A stretch of DNA of 64,000 bases from Shinella curvata (lineage in GTDB: Bacteria > Pseudomonadota > Alphaproteobacteria > Rhizobiales > Rhizobiaceae), in the NCBI RefSeq assembly GCF_022899935.1, contig NZ_JALJCJ010000002.1, positions 124,001 to 188,000 of the forward strand, written 5' to 3'. The notes under the pieces are model-generated. The model was not told the origin of the DNA and did no database searches. It saw only the letters and a list, made by a program, of their open reading frames with translations. The translations under genes were made by a program, and so were the position numbers. Positions 34,701-43,231 of the stretch are shown in pieces; the first letter of the stretch is position 1; each line of letters starts with the position of its first letter.

Positions 34701-37262
34701 TTATGTGCGCGGCTTGAGGTTTTCGGGGTCGTAGAGCGGCTTGTAGCCGATACTGACCACTTCGACCGGATAGATCTCGTCGAAATACGAGATGGTGAGC
34801 TTGCGGCCTTCCTGGCAATAGGCGTGCGGCAGGTAGGCCAGGGCGATGTTCTTGCCGATGGTCGGGCCGAAGGCGATGGAGGTCGTGTAGGAGCGGCGGC
34901 CGAGCTCGTCGATGAGGACTTCGCCGGTTTCCGGATCCATGACCGGCAGGTTGCCGAGCGGGTAGCGCTTCACGCCGTTCCTGTCCGTATTCTCGGTCAT
35001 GACCAGCGTGCAGAGCATGGCGGGCTGATGGTCGCGCGCCTTGTATTCCAGATGCTTGGCCTTGCCGCGGAAATCGGCTTCCTTGACCTTCGGACGGGCA
35101 AGGTCAGCCTCGATGAGGTTGTACTGGGTTAGCAGGTCGGCGTTCTGCAGACGCAGGCTCTTTTCCATGCGGCGTGAATTGGCATAGGTCTCGACGCCGA
35201 CGGCCATCGCACCGGTGGAGCGCAGCGCATCCCAAACGGCGAGGCCATCCTCGTACTTCATGTGCAGTTCCCAGCCCTGCTCGCCGACATAGGAGATGCG
35301 GAAGGCGGTGATGTTCTTGCCGGCGATTTCGATCTGCTTGATCGCGGCGAAGGCGAAGTTTTCCTGGTCGAGACCGGCCGGATCCGCGACGACCTTCTTC
35401 AGGTTCTCGCGGGCATTCGGGCCCCAGATGCCGATGGTGATATACTTTTCCGACGTGTCGGTGATGGTGACATCAAGGCCACGGTCCTCGGCGACGCGCT
35501 TCATGTAGTGGAAGTCGCGCGGGCCGGCGTCAGCGCCGTTCACGAGGCGGCAGCGGTCGGCCATGCGGAAGACGGTAAAGTCGGCGCGCGCCATGCCCTC
35601 GTCATCGAGGAAGTGGGTGTAGATGCCCTTGCCGATATTGCCGTCGCCGCCGATCTTTGCCGCGCAGAGCCATTCCAGCAGCTCGACATGATCGGGGCCT
35701 TCGATATCGACCATATGGAAGTGCGAGAGGTTGATGATGCCGACATCTTCGCTCAGCGCCAGGTGTTCGGCATTGGAAACGCGCCAGAAGTGGCGGCTGT
35801 CCCATTCGTTCTCGCGCACCGGCACGCGGTCACCGTACTTCTCCAGGAGGTGCTCGTTGGCGGCGTAGCCATGCGCACGCTCCCAGCCGCCGAGTTCCAT
35901 GAAGTAGCCGCCGAGTTCCTTTTCGCGCTCATGGAAGGGCGAGCGCTTGGCGCCGCGGCCTGAGGCATAGGGTTCGCGGTTATGCACGGCCGGGAAGTAG
36001 ATCTTCTGGGCGGCCTCGTACGAGCGGCCCTCGATGAATTCTTCCGTCAGCTGGTGCGGGTAGAAGCGCGAATAGTCGATCGAGTTGTGATCGATCTCGG
36101 TGCGTCCATCCGTCATCCAGTCGGCGATGAGCTTGCCGTAGCCGGGGCCGTCCTTGACCCAGATGGCAACGCAATACCACAGGCCGCGCACCTTCTGGCT
36201 CTCGCCGCAGGACGGGCCGCCGGCGGCGGAGACCTGCAGCAGGCCGTTGAAGGAATGGCCTTCATTATAGCCGAGTTCGCCGAGGATCGGCGTCAGTTCC
36301 ATGGCCTTTTCGAGCGGCTCGAGGATCTGCTCCATGTCGAGGTCGCGCTGCGACGGCGACAGGCGCGCCTCGTGCTTTTCGAGAATGTCGCGCGGGTGGC
36401 AGAGGCGCGGATTGGTCTGCTCGTAATAGCCCCACTCGATCTGGCCGCCCTCGGTGGTCTTCGGGTCGCCGGTGTCGCGCATATAGGCGGAGTTGCCCTG
36501 GTCGCGCAAAAGCGGGAAGCCGATCTCCTTGCCGGTGCCTTCGAACTCGTTGTACGGACCGAAGAAGGTCAGCGGGTGGTCGACCGGCATGACCGGCAGG
36601 TCTTCACCGACCATTTCGGCAATCAGGCGGCCCCAGATGCCGGCGCAGACGATGACGTGATCCGCCATGATCGTGCCGCGATGGGTGACGACGCCCTTGA
36701 TGCGGCCGCCTTCGACGATCAGCGACTGGGCCGGCGTGTTGCCATAGACCTGCAGCTTGCCGGACTTTTCGGCGGCATCGACCAGCTTGCCGGCGACGGT
36801 CTGCGAGCGCGGGATGACGAGGCCGGCATCCGGGTCGAACATGCCGCCCATCACCTGATCCTGCTCGATCAGCGGGAACATTTCTTTGATCTCGGCCGGC
36901 GAGACATAGTGCGCACGGGTGCCGAACGCCTTGGCGGAGGAGAGCTTGCGCTTGATCTCTTCCATCCAGGTATCGTCGCCGGTGCGGGCGACTTCGAGAC
37001 CGCCGATGCGGGCGTAGTGGCCCATCTTCTCGTAGAAGTCGATCGAGTACTGGGTGGTCCAGACCGAGAGATAGTCATGGCTCGTCGTGTAGCAGAAGTC
37101 CGAGGCATGCGCCGTCGAACCGATGTCGGTCGGAATGCCCGACTTGTCGATGCCTACGATATCGTCCCATCCGCGCTCGATGAGATGATGGGCGATGGAC
37201 GCGCCCACGATGCCACCCAAACCGATGATGACGACCTTCGCCTTTTGCGGAAACTCTGCCAT
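34701..37262 (-). CDS. Dimethylglycine/sarcosine dehydrogenase-type FAD enzyme with GcvT domain
   Basis: 853 residues. Residues ~1-400 form a D-amino-acid-oxidase-like FAD domain (KVVIIGLGGIVGASIAHHLIERGW, STAHASDFCYTT, MADHVIVCAGIWGR). Residues ~430-850 form a GcvT/aminomethyltransferase-type folate domain (YVGEQGWELHMKYE, GVETYANSRRMEKSLR). This two-domain layout is that of dimethylglycine and sarcosine dehydrogenases, which demethylate glycine derivatives and pass the one-carbon unit to tetrahydrofolate. Other members act on related methylated amines. It is monocistronic; substrate is inferred from architecture. Confidence 0.85.
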   Translation of the reverse strand: MAEFPQKAKVVIIGLGGIVGASIAHHLIERGWDDIVGIDKSGIPTDIGSTAHASDFCYTTSHDYLSVWTTQYSIDFYEKMGHYARIGGLEVARTGDDTWMEEIKRKLSSAKAFGTRAHYVSPAEIKEMFPLIEQDQVMGGMFDPDAGLVIPRSQTVAGKLVDAAEKSGKLQVYGNTPAQSLIVEGGRIKGVVTHRGTIMADHVIVCAGIWGRLIAEMVGEDLPVMPVDHPLTFFGPYNEFEGTGKEIGFPLLRDQGNSAYMRDTGDPKTTEGGQIEWGYYEQTNPRLCHPRDILEKHEARLSPSQRDLDMEQILEPLEKAMELTPILGELGYNEGHSFNGLLQVSAAGGPSCGESQKVRGLWYCVAIWVKDGPGYGKLIADWMTDGRTEIDHNSIDYSRFYPHQLTEEFIEGRSYEAAQKIYFPAVHNREPYASGRGAKRSPFHEREKELGGYFMELGGWERAHGYAANEHLLEKYGDRVPVRENEWDSRHFWRVSNAEHLALSEDVGIINLSHFHMVDIEGPDHVELLEWLCAAKIGGDGNIGKGIYTHFLDDEGMARADFTVFRMADRCRLVNGADAGPRDFHYMKRVAEDRGLDVTITDTSEKYITIGIWGPNARENLKKVVADPAGLDQENFAFAAIKQIEIAGKNITAFRISYVGEQGWELHMKYEDGLAVWDALRSTGAMAVGVETYANSRRMEKSLRLQNADLLTQYNLIEADLARPKVKEADFRGKAKHLEYKARDHQPAMLCTLVMTENTDRNGVKRYPLGNLPVMDPETGEVLIDELGRRSYTTSIAFGPTIGKNIALAYLPHAYCQEGRKLTISYFDEIYPVEVVSIGYKPLYDPENLKPRT

Positions 37263-37470
37263 GTGCTGGACCCCGATGAAATATTGCGGCCGATCTTAGG
37301 GCCTGTGTTTGCGCCATTAAAGCCTGTCTGCGACGGGGCCGCGACCAGTTCCGACAGTGCCCGAAACGGATCATGGATGCGTGTTGCGACAGGACGGCAA
37401 AACGGCAGCCGTGCCTTCCATAGCAAATCCTCACGCTCTGCAAAGGGGGATGGGGCTCTGCCGAGCGCCG

Positions 37471-37671
37471 CTATTCCGTGGCGTCCGGCACGAAGATCTC
37501 TTCGATGGCAAGGCCGAAGACACGGGCTATCTTGAAGGCAAGCGGCAGGCTCGGGTCGTAGCGTCCGCGCTCCAGGGCATTGATCGTCTGGCGCGACACG
37601 TCGAGCCGGTTTGCCAGCTCCATTTGCGACCAGTTCCTCTTGGCGCGAAGCTCCTGAATGATGTTGTTCAT
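37471..37671 (-). CDS. Minimal XRE-family regulator
   Basis: 66 residues that are almost only a helix-turn-helix domain: MNNIIQELRAKRNWSQMELANRLDVSRQTINALERGRYDP, then AFKIARVFGLAIEEIF. Such short XRE proteins are usually autoregulated repressors. Its start overlaps the stop of the upstream membrane-protein gene (ATGA at 37668-37671), so both form one unit. Two similar 18-base palindromes lie upstream of the pair at 38079-38133. Signal unknown. Confidence 0.88.
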   Translation of the reverse strand: MNNIIQELRAKRNWSQMELANRLDVSRQTINALERGRYDPSLPLAFKIARVFGLAIEEIFVPDATE

Positions 37672-38063
37672 CGATAGCGCAGACGCCCCATGACGACGCC
37701 GACAATCCAGAAGCCGCACATCAGGGGCCATACCGTGAAGGCCGTCAGCTTCGGGAACCCGGCATTTTCCAGAAAGCCATAACTGAACGTCACCAGAGCC
37801 GTTCCCGCGAAGGCCAGCGCAAAAGCCTCGAGTTGCAGCCTGCGATGCATTTCGTCGAGACTGCGGATCAGGGACAGAATGGACCACCCGAGAAAGAGCG
37901 CAGGGACCATGGGAGCCAGCGAAATGGTGACCCGCATCGCACCGTCCGGAATGCCTTGAGCCAGAACACGCAGTGAAATGATCAGCACGACGATATAGCC
38001 CAGCATGCTCAGCACGAAGGGCAGCCAGGGGCGGACGATGGAGAGGCGGGTGGTGTGAGGCAT
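37668..38063 (-). CDS. Four-helix membrane protein paired with XRE regulator
   Basis: 131 residues with four predicted transmembrane helices (WLPFVLSMLGYIVVLIIS, VTISLAPMVPALFLGW, LEAFALAFAGTALVTFS, AFTVWPLMCGFWIVGVVMG) and a charged loop SLDEMHRRLQLEA between two of them. I do not recognise a function. Coupled by ATGA to a 66-residue XRE regulator; comparable pairs of small membrane protein and short XRE protein occur in other bacteria. The membrane protein may modulate the regulator or be its only target. Confidence 0.7.
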   Translation of the reverse strand: MPHTTRLSIVRPWLPFVLSMLGYIVVLIISLRVLAQGIPDGAMRVTISLAPMVPALFLGWSILSLIRSLDEMHRRLQLEAFALAFAGTALVTFSYGFLENAGFPKLTAFTVWPLMCGFWIVGVVMGRLRYR

Positions 38064-38078
38064 CGAAATGTCCTTCTA

Positions 38079-38096
38079 TGTAAAGTATGCTTTACA
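38079..38096. promoter_or_regulatory. Palindromic operator, proximal copy
   Basis: TGTAAAGTATGCTTTACA has perfect 7-base arms (TGTAAAG / CTTTACA) and lies 16 bases upstream of the membrane-protein start. A second, imperfect copy is 37 bases further. Confidence 0.7.
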
Positions 38097-38115
38097 TCGT
38101 CGTTAATTCTGAAGA

Positions 38116-38133
38116 TGTCAAGCTTGCTTTACA
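38116..38133. promoter_or_regulatory. Palindromic operator, distal copy
   Basis: TGTCAAGCTTGCTTTACA matches the proximal copy at 15 of 18 positions with the same length. The 37-base start-to-start spacing allows two repressor dimers near the promoter. Confidence 0.6.
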
Positions 38134-38405
38134 TTTTCGATCGCCAAGCGATGGTCGGCGGCGCCTGTCAAACAGCGCCGAGTCTCGTTTATTGTCGTAT
38201 AACCGTTGGAAAAACACGCAAAAATGCCCGATGCTTCGCGTCCGCGGAGGCGGTAGACGCCAGCTTCTGCGGACCACTTACGTCCTCTCTCTATCTGGCT
38301 CATTCACCCATGCGTTTACCAGTGTCATCGAACCCCGCCGCCAACCCCAACATGACAGCGCAGGCGGCCGCTGCAATCGATCCTGATGGCGAGGAAACCG
38401 GTTCG

Positions 38406-39782
38406 ATGAACGACAAGACCACCATGCCGCCGGAGCACGGCGTCTCCTTCGGCGAGGCGTTCAAGGTCTGGGCGCGGGTGGCGGCGCTGAGCTTCGGTGG
38501 GCCAGCGGGGCAGATCGCGGTCATGCACCGCATCGTCGTCGACGAGAAACGCTGGATCGGCGAGGGGCGTTTCCTGCATGCGCTGAACTATTGTATGCTG
38601 CTGCCAGGACCGGAGGCGCAGCAGCTTGCCGTCTATATCGGCTGGCTGATGCACAGGACGCTTGGCGGCCTTGTCGCCGGCCTGCTCTTCATCCTGCCCG
38701 GCTTCCTGTCGATCCTCGCGCTGAGCTATGTCTATGTCATCTTCGGCGATGCGAGCGTGGTGGAGGGCCTGTTCTTCGGGCTGAAGGCGGCGGTGCTCGC
38801 TATCGTCGTGCAGGCGGTGTTCCGCATCGGCAGCCGGGCGCTCATCAATCCGGCGATGCTCGCGATTGCCGCGGCCGCCTTCCTCGCCATCTTCGCCTTC
38901 AAGGTGCCGTTCCCGCTCATCGTGCTGATCGCCGCCATCATCGGCTATCTCGGCACGGCGTCCGGCTCACGGCTGTTCCGCACCGCCGCCGGCCATGCCG
39001 CGGGCAAGGGCGCGGTGTTGCAGGATCGTGATTCGCTGCTCGGCGAGACGACGCCCGCTCATGCGCGGCCCGGCCTCGGCTGGTCGCTGAAAATCTCGGC
39101 GGCGCTGCTCTGTCTCTGGCTGCTGCCGGTCGCACTGATCTGGTTTGTCGCTGGCGGTAACAGCGTGTTTGCGGAAATCGGCGTCTTCTTCAGCAAGATG
39201 GCGGTCGTCACCTTCGGCGGCGCCTATGCGGCGCTGGCCTACGTGGCGCAGGAGGCGGTGCAGCACTATGGCTGGCTGAAGCCCGGCGAAATGCTCGACG
39301 GGCTCGGCCTGGCCGAGACGACGCCGGGACCGCTGATCATGGTGCTGCAATTCGTCGGTTTCCTCGGCGCCTACCGCGATCCCGGCAGCCTCAACCCCAT
39401 GACGGCGGCGACGCTGGCGGCGATCCTCACCACCTGGGTCACCTTCGTGCCCTGCTTCCTCTGGATCTTCCTCGGTGCACCTTTCATCGAGCGGCTGCGC
39501 GGCAATGCTGCGCTTTCCGGCGCGCTCTCGGCGATCACTGCCGCCGTCGTCGGCGTCATCCTCAATCTGGCCGTCTGGTTTGCCGTGCACACGCTGTTTG
39601 GCGAGGTGACGGTTTTCACCGCCGGGCCGCTTCGTCTCGAAATGCCCGTGCCGTCCACGATCATCCTGCCCTCAGCTCTGCTTGCCGTGGCCGCCGCCGT
39701 CGCGCTCTTCCGGCTCAGGATGTCCGTGCTGCCGGTCCTCGGCCTCTCGGCCCTTGCCGGTATGCTCTGGACGCTTCTCTAG
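38406..39782 (+). CDS. chrA: Chromate transporter ChrA
   Basis: 458 residues from the ATG at 38406, which has GAGGAAA upstream; ATGs at 38352 and 38310 are possible earlier starts. It is the long, duplicated (two-domain) form of the CHR family. Each half begins with the family motif: VWARVAALSFGGPAGQIAVMHR ... LHALNYCMLLPGPEAQQLAVYIGW and VFFSKMAVVTFGGAYAALAYVAQEAV ... LDGLGLAETTPGPLIMVLQFVGF. It exports chromate (or related oxyanions) across the inner membrane. Its stop overlaps the convergent XRE-cupin gene. No chrB regulator is next to it. Confidence 0.92.
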   Translation: MNDKTTMPPEHGVSFGEAFKVWARVAALSFGGPAGQIAVMHRIVVDEKRWIGEGRFLHALNYCMLLPGPEAQQLAVYIGWLMHRTLGGLVAGLLFILPGFLSILALSYVYVIFGDASVVEGLFFGLKAAVLAIVVQAVFRIGSRALINPAMLAIAAAAFLAIFAFKVPFPLIVLIAAIIGYLGTASGSRLFRTAAGHAAGKGAVLQDRDSLLGETTPAHARPGLGWSLKISAALLCLWLLPVALIWFVAGGNSVFAEIGVFFSKMAVVTFGGAYAALAYVAQEAVQHYGWLKPGEMLDGLGLAETTPGPLIMVLQFVGFLGAYRDPGSLNPMTAATLAAILTTWVTFVPCFLWIFLGAPFIERLRGNAALSGALSAITAAVVGVILNLAVWFAVHTLFGEVTVFTAGPLRLEMPVPSTIILPSALLAVAAAVALFRLRMSVLPVLGLSALAGMLWTLL

Positions 39783-40348
39783 ATCACCACGTTGCGCACG
39801 AAGCGCACCACGCTCTCGCCGGCATTGAGATAGGCATAGGGCTGGTCGGTGGCATAGACGGCAAAGGTACCCGCCGGAAAATCCTTCGCGACGCCGGACA
39901 GGTCCAGCCGCAGCGTGCCTTCGGTGACGAAGATCATCTCGTGCCAGCCGGTCGGATCCGGCTCCGCGTCGTAGCGTTCGCCCGGACCGAGCGACCAGTA
40001 CCACATCTGCGTTTCCGCCGTCGCGGGCGCGGAGCCCAGCAGCACGGCGGCGCTCTCTTCGTTTGTGCCGCGCCACGTTACTTCGTTGATCCCTGAGGAC
40101 GGCGGGCGGGCCGGATCGCGCACCAGATCGACGAAACCGACGCCGATGGCGGCGGCGAGCTTGTCGAGGCTCGACAGGCTGATATTCGCATCGCCCCCCT
40201 CGACCGCCACGATCATGCGCCGGCTGATGCCGGAGGCCTCCGCGAGCGCGGCTTGGCTGAGGCCCGCCTTCTGGCGCAGGCGCCGCAAATTGCCGGATAC
40301 GTGGGCGAGGACGTCACTGCGTTCTTGACTGTGCAATATACTGCTCAT
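39779..40348 (-). CDS. XRE-cupin transcriptional regulator
   Basis: 189 residues from the ATG at 40348; a GTG at 40384 with a better ribosome site would extend it by 12 residues. The HTH domain (VSGNLRRLRQKAGLSQAALAEASGISRRMIVAVEGGDANISLSSLDKLA) is joined to a C-terminal cupin sensor (WYWSLGPGERYDAEPD, GWHEMIFVTEGTLRLDLSG, FPAGTFAVYATDQPYAY). Divergent from an aminotransferase gene by 60 bases, it probably represses or activates it in response to its substrate. Convergent with chrA, overlapping by four bases. Confidence 0.85.
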   Translation of the reverse strand: MSSILHSQERSDVLAHVSGNLRRLRQKAGLSQAALAEASGISRRMIVAVEGGDANISLSSLDKLAAAIGVGFVDLVRDPARPPSSGINEVTWRGTNEESAAVLLGSAPATAETQMWYWSLGPGERYDAEPDPTGWHEMIFVTEGTLRLDLSGVAKDFPAGTFAVYATDQPYAYLNAGESVVRFVRNVVI

Positions 40349-40408
40349 ATCGTTGGTTTCAGAGGCGGCGTTGCCGCATGACACCTTCTAACCCGAAAGG
40401 AGCCCGCC

Positions 40409-41545
40409 ATGAAGATACGCGATTTCGGCGTCGAGATCTGGATGAACCGCTACGAGAACCATTGCGAGCTGAACCTTGCCGAAACCTGCGTGGAATCGCT
40501 GACGGTGGAGGAGCTGCTTGACATGGCCGGCAAGAAGGAGGCGATCCTTGCCGAACTGCTGCCGATGAAGCTGACCTATGGTGCCATCGAAGGCAGCGAG
40601 CGGCTGCGCAAGCTGATCGCCGGTCTTTATGAAAAGCAGGCGATGGAAAACGTCGTCGTCACCCATGGCGCGATCGGCGCCAATGCGCTGGTGCATGAAA
40701 CCCTGGTGGAGCCGGGCGACCGCGTCATCTCGGTTCTGCCGACCTACCAGCAGCATTATTCCATTCCGGAAAGTTTCGGCGCCGACGTGCAGATTCTCAA
40801 GCTGACGGCCGAGCATGGCTTCCTGCCGGATCTTGAAGAGCTGCGCCGTCTCGCGACGCCGGGCACCAAGCTGATCTGCCTCAACAACCCGAACAATCCT
40901 ACCGGTTCGCTGATGGACCGCGATTTCCTGCTTCAGGTCGTCGAGATCGCCCGTGCCGCCGGCGCCTGGATCCTCTGCGACGAGGTTTATCGCGGTACGG
41001 ACCAGGAAGGCGACGGCATGACCGCTTCGATTGCCGATCTCTACGAGAAGGGCATTTCGACCGGCAGCATGTCCAAGACCTATTCGCTGGCCGGCCTGCG
41101 CCTGGGCTGGATCGTCGGGCCGCAGACGCTGCTGCATGCCGTCTCCATCCATCGTGACTACAACACGATCAGCGTCGGCATGCTGGACGATCATTTCGCG
41201 GCAATCGCGCTGGAAAATCGCGACAAGATTCTCGCGCGCAGCCATGCCATCACCCGCACTAACCTCGCCATCCTCGCCGCATGGGTGGAGAGCGAGCCGC
41301 TGATCTCCTGGGTAAAGCCGAAATCCGGCACGACGGCGCTTTTGAAATACGACCTGCCGATGACGTCGGAAGCCTTCTGCACCAAGCTTCTGGAAGCGAC
41401 CGGCGTGATGCTCACGCCCGGCAGCGCCATGGACATGGAGGGGCATCTGCGCATCGGCTACACCAATGGCGAAGAGGTGCTGCACGAGGGGCTCAAGCGA
41501 ATCTCCGCCTTCCTGAGGCAGGAACAGGCATCACAGGCCGCCTGA
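40409..41545 (+). CDS. Class I/II PLP-dependent aminotransferase
   Basis: 378 residues; ATG after GAAAGGAG. PLP landmarks: NNPNNPTGSLM, LCDEVYRG (aspartate for the pyridine nitrogen), and the Schiff-base lysine in GSMSKTYSLAGLRLGW. The N-terminal DFGVEIWMNRYENHCELNLAETC is characteristic of a subgroup related to capreomycidine synthase and other arginine-derived aminotransferases. The amino-acid substrate is not known. Next to a divergent XRE-cupin regulator; a hairpin at 41571 ends the unit. Confidence 0.85.
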   Translation: MKIRDFGVEIWMNRYENHCELNLAETCVESLTVEELLDMAGKKEAILAELLPMKLTYGAIEGSERLRKLIAGLYEKQAMENVVVTHGAIGANALVHETLVEPGDRVISVLPTYQQHYSIPESFGADVQILKLTAEHGFLPDLEELRRLATPGTKLICLNNPNNPTGSLMDRDFLLQVVEIARAAGAWILCDEVYRGTDQEGDGMTASIADLYEKGISTGSMSKTYSLAGLRLGWIVGPQTLLHAVSIHRDYNTISVGMLDDHFAAIALENRDKILARSHAITRTNLAILAAWVESEPLISWVKPKSGTTALLKYDLPMTSEAFCTKLLEATGVMLTPGSAMDMEGHLRIGYTNGEEVLHEGLKRISAFLRQEQASQAA

Positions 41546-41570
41546 ACGCATCCTTAACGAACGCTTACGG

Positions 41571-41595
41571 CACCCATGCGCCATTCGCATGGGTG
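41571..41595 (+). terminator. Hairpin, probable terminator of the aminotransferase
   Basis: CACCCATGCG / CGCATGGGTG, a perfect 10-bp stem with loop CCATT, 25 bases after the aminotransferase stop. The T-run is weak. Confidence 0.5.
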
Positions 41596-41708
41596 TTCTG
41601 CCATCTCCGCGCTGTTCCGCATTGCAGCATAGAGCTATAAAGCCGCCATCGAAAGACGCGGCGCCACGGACCGGTGCCGAACAGAGAGCCTCCGGAAAGG
41701 GGATCATC

Positions 41709-41855
41709 ATGAACATGGCACGTTCCTTCAACAATTGGCGCAAGTATCGTCAGACCGTCAACGAACTCGACCGCATGACCACGCGTGAACTGCGCGATCT
41801 CGGTATCGAACGTTCGGAAATCAAGACCGTCGCCCGCGCTGCCGTCGGTTTCTGA
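41709..41855 (+). CDS. DUF1127 (YjiS-like) small protein
   Basis: 48 residues, ATG after GGAAAGGGG. The C-terminal half has the DUF1127 signature LDRMTTRELRDLGIERSEI, with a basic helix before it (SFNNWRKYRQTVNEL). In Rhodobacter sphaeroides a DUF1127 protein is co-transcribed with four CcsR ('cuckoo') sRNAs, takes part in RNA turnover and the oxidative/stress response. Here the gene is followed by a terminator and then by four CCUCCUCCC hairpins on the same strand (42044-42199), the same arrangement. Confidence 0.9.
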   Translation: MNMARSFNNWRKYRQTVNELDRMTTRELRDLGIERSEIKTVARAAVGF

Positions 41856-41885
41856 TCGGCAGGCTGCAAAGCCAAAGAATTCTGG

Positions 41886-41912
41886 AACGCCCGCCCTCCG
41901 GCGGGCGTTTTT
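41886..41912 (+). terminator. Rho-independent terminator
   Basis: AACGCCCGCC / GGCGGGCGTT, a perfect 10-bp stem with loop CTCC and TTTTT, 30 bases after the DUF1127 stop. Partial read-through would extend into the sRNA array. Confidence 0.85.
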
Positions 41913-42043
41913 GCATGTGCGAACAGCCTGGTCGCGATTGGGATTGGTTCGGCAGGTTGAGATATTCGATCCGCGCATAGCGCATAGCTGCATTGCAAAA
42001 CGATGCCTATGAAATGATCAAGAATCGCATATAGTCATATTTA

Positions 42044-42199
42044 TCGAAGCAACGTACCTCCTCCCACGAAGCTTCGATTGTGCAGAAGGCCCACTCCTCC
42101 TCCCAGGGCCGACTGCGGGAATGGCGGCACTCCTCCTCCCAGTCGCCATTCGGTTCTATCGGAAAGCCTGCCGCACCTCCTCCCGCGGCAGGCTTTTCC
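42044..42199 (+). ncRNA. Tandem array of four 'cuckoo'/CcsR-type sRNA hairpins
   Basis: Four consecutive stem-loops each display CCTCCTCCC in the loop (loops at 42057, 42096, 42132 and 42176). Hairpin 1: TCGAAGC at 42044 with GCTTCGA at 42071. Hairpin 2: GCAG/GGCCC from 42082 with GGGCC/CTGC ending 42116. Hairpin 3: GAATGGCG at 42119 with CGCCATTC at 42144. Hairpin 4: a ~12-bp stem (GCCTGCCGC at 42166 with GCGGCAGGC at 42185) followed by TTTT, likely the terminator. The exposed anti-Shine-Dalgarno loops and the upstream DUF1127 gene match the CcsR/cuckoo family of alphaproteobacterial stress RNAs. Processing into separate RNAs is inferred from Rhodobacter. No separate promoter was identified. 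Confidence 0.88.
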
Positions 42200-42330
42200 A
42201 TTTCTGGACCTTGTTTTCTTTCCCAATCTACAAACGCGCGCCTCTTTTCAATGACCGCCATCACAGGCTTTTCATCGAAGTCTGTTTCCCTGTATTTTTG
42301 AAAATATAGCGCTGGCCAAGCCGTAAATGC

Positions 42331-42354
42331 CGATATATTCAATGAGATATCACG
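42331..42354 (+). promoter_or_regulatory. Candidate ModE operator upstream of modA
   Basis: GATAT at 42332 and ATATC at 42347 form an inverted pair separated by ten bases in an AT-rich context (CGATATATT ... GATATCACG), 33 bases before modA. It resembles ModE sites (TATA-rich arms) but is imperfect. Confidence 0.35.
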
Positions 42355-42386
42355 CTGCCGGGAAGGCAGGAAAAGGGAGAGCCGGA

Positions 42387-43160
42387 ATGAATCGTCGCCT
42401 GATTTTGAAACTCGTCGTCGCCGCCTTCGCGTCGCTGCCGCTTGCCCTGCCGGCCGCAGCCGCCGAAAAGGTCACCGTTTTCGCTGCCGCCAGCCTCAAG
42501 AATGCGCTGGATGCCGCCAATGCCGCTTGGTCGAAGGACAGCGGCAACGAGGCGACCGTCTCCTATGCCGCAAGTTCGGCGCTCGCCAAGCAGATCGAGG
42601 CGGCGGCCCCCGCGGATCTCTTCATCTCGGCTGACCTTGCCTGGATGGATTATGTCGCTGAAAAGAAGCTGATCAAGGACGGCACCCGCGTCAACCTGCT
42701 CGGCAACCGCATCGTGCTCGTCGCACCGAAGGACAAGGCCTCGACGGTCGAGATCAAGGAAGGCTTCGATCTCTCTGGTCTCGTCGGCGACGGCAAGCTC
42801 GCCATGGGCGCGGTCGACAGCGTGCCGGCCGGTAAATACGGCAAGGCGGCGCTGGAAAAGCTCGGCGTCTGGTCATCCGTCGAAGGCAAGGTCGCCGGCG
42901 CGGAAAGCGTGCGCGCAGCGCTCGCGCTCGTCTCGCGCGGCGAAGCGCCCTATGGCATCGTTTACCAGACGGATGCCGCCGCCGATCCGGGCGTCGCCGT
43001 CGTCGGCACCTTCCCGGAAGACAGCCACCCGCCGATCATCTACCCGGTCGCCATCCTCTCGGAATCCAAGAGCGCTGCCGCTGCCGCATACCTGGACTTC
43101 CTGAAGTCCGACAAGGCCGCGCCGTTCTTCACCGAGCAGGGCTTTACGATCCTGAAGTGA
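42387..43160 (+). CDS. modA: Molybdate ABC transporter substrate-binding protein
   Basis: 257 residues from the ATG at 42387 (AAGGGAGA upstream). A signal peptide ends near AAA/EK. Mature features are VTVFAAASLKNALDAANA, VSYAASSALAKQIEAAAPADLFISADLAWMDY, GAVDSVPAGKYGKAALEKLG and SRGEAPYGIVYQTDA, all typical of ModA's oxyanion cleft. It captures molybdate or tungstate in the periplasm for ModBC. It is first in modABC but separated from modB by 223 bases containing a RIME-like repeat. Confidence 0.93.
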   Translation: MNRRLILKLVVAAFASLPLALPAAAAEKVTVFAAASLKNALDAANAAWSKDSGNEATVSYAASSALAKQIEAAAPADLFISADLAWMDYVAEKKLIKDGTRVNLLGNRIVLVAPKDKASTVEIKEGFDLSGLVGDGKLAMGAVDSVPAGKYGKAALEKLGVWSSVEGKVAGAESVRAALALVSRGEAPYGIVYQTDAAADPGVAVVGTFPEDSHPPIIYPVAILSESKSAAAAAYLDFLKSDKAAPFFTEQGFTILK

Positions 43161-43231
43161 GGCGAGCCTCGCGATAGGTTTGGCCACTAGCCTGAACCCA
43201 GTCGTATTGGCCTTGCATCCTCTCAAACGTC

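Noticed and set aside
42057-42184. The regularly spaced CCTCCTCCC repeats as a CRISPR-like array
   Set aside because: The repeats are nine bases and lie in loops of distinct hairpins; there are no spacers or cas genes.
42007-42342. A 111-residue reading frame on the minus strand with repeated WEEE-type segments
   Set aside because: It is the antisense of the CCTCCTCCC hairpins; the repeats reflect the RNA loops and there is no ribosome site or protein similarity.
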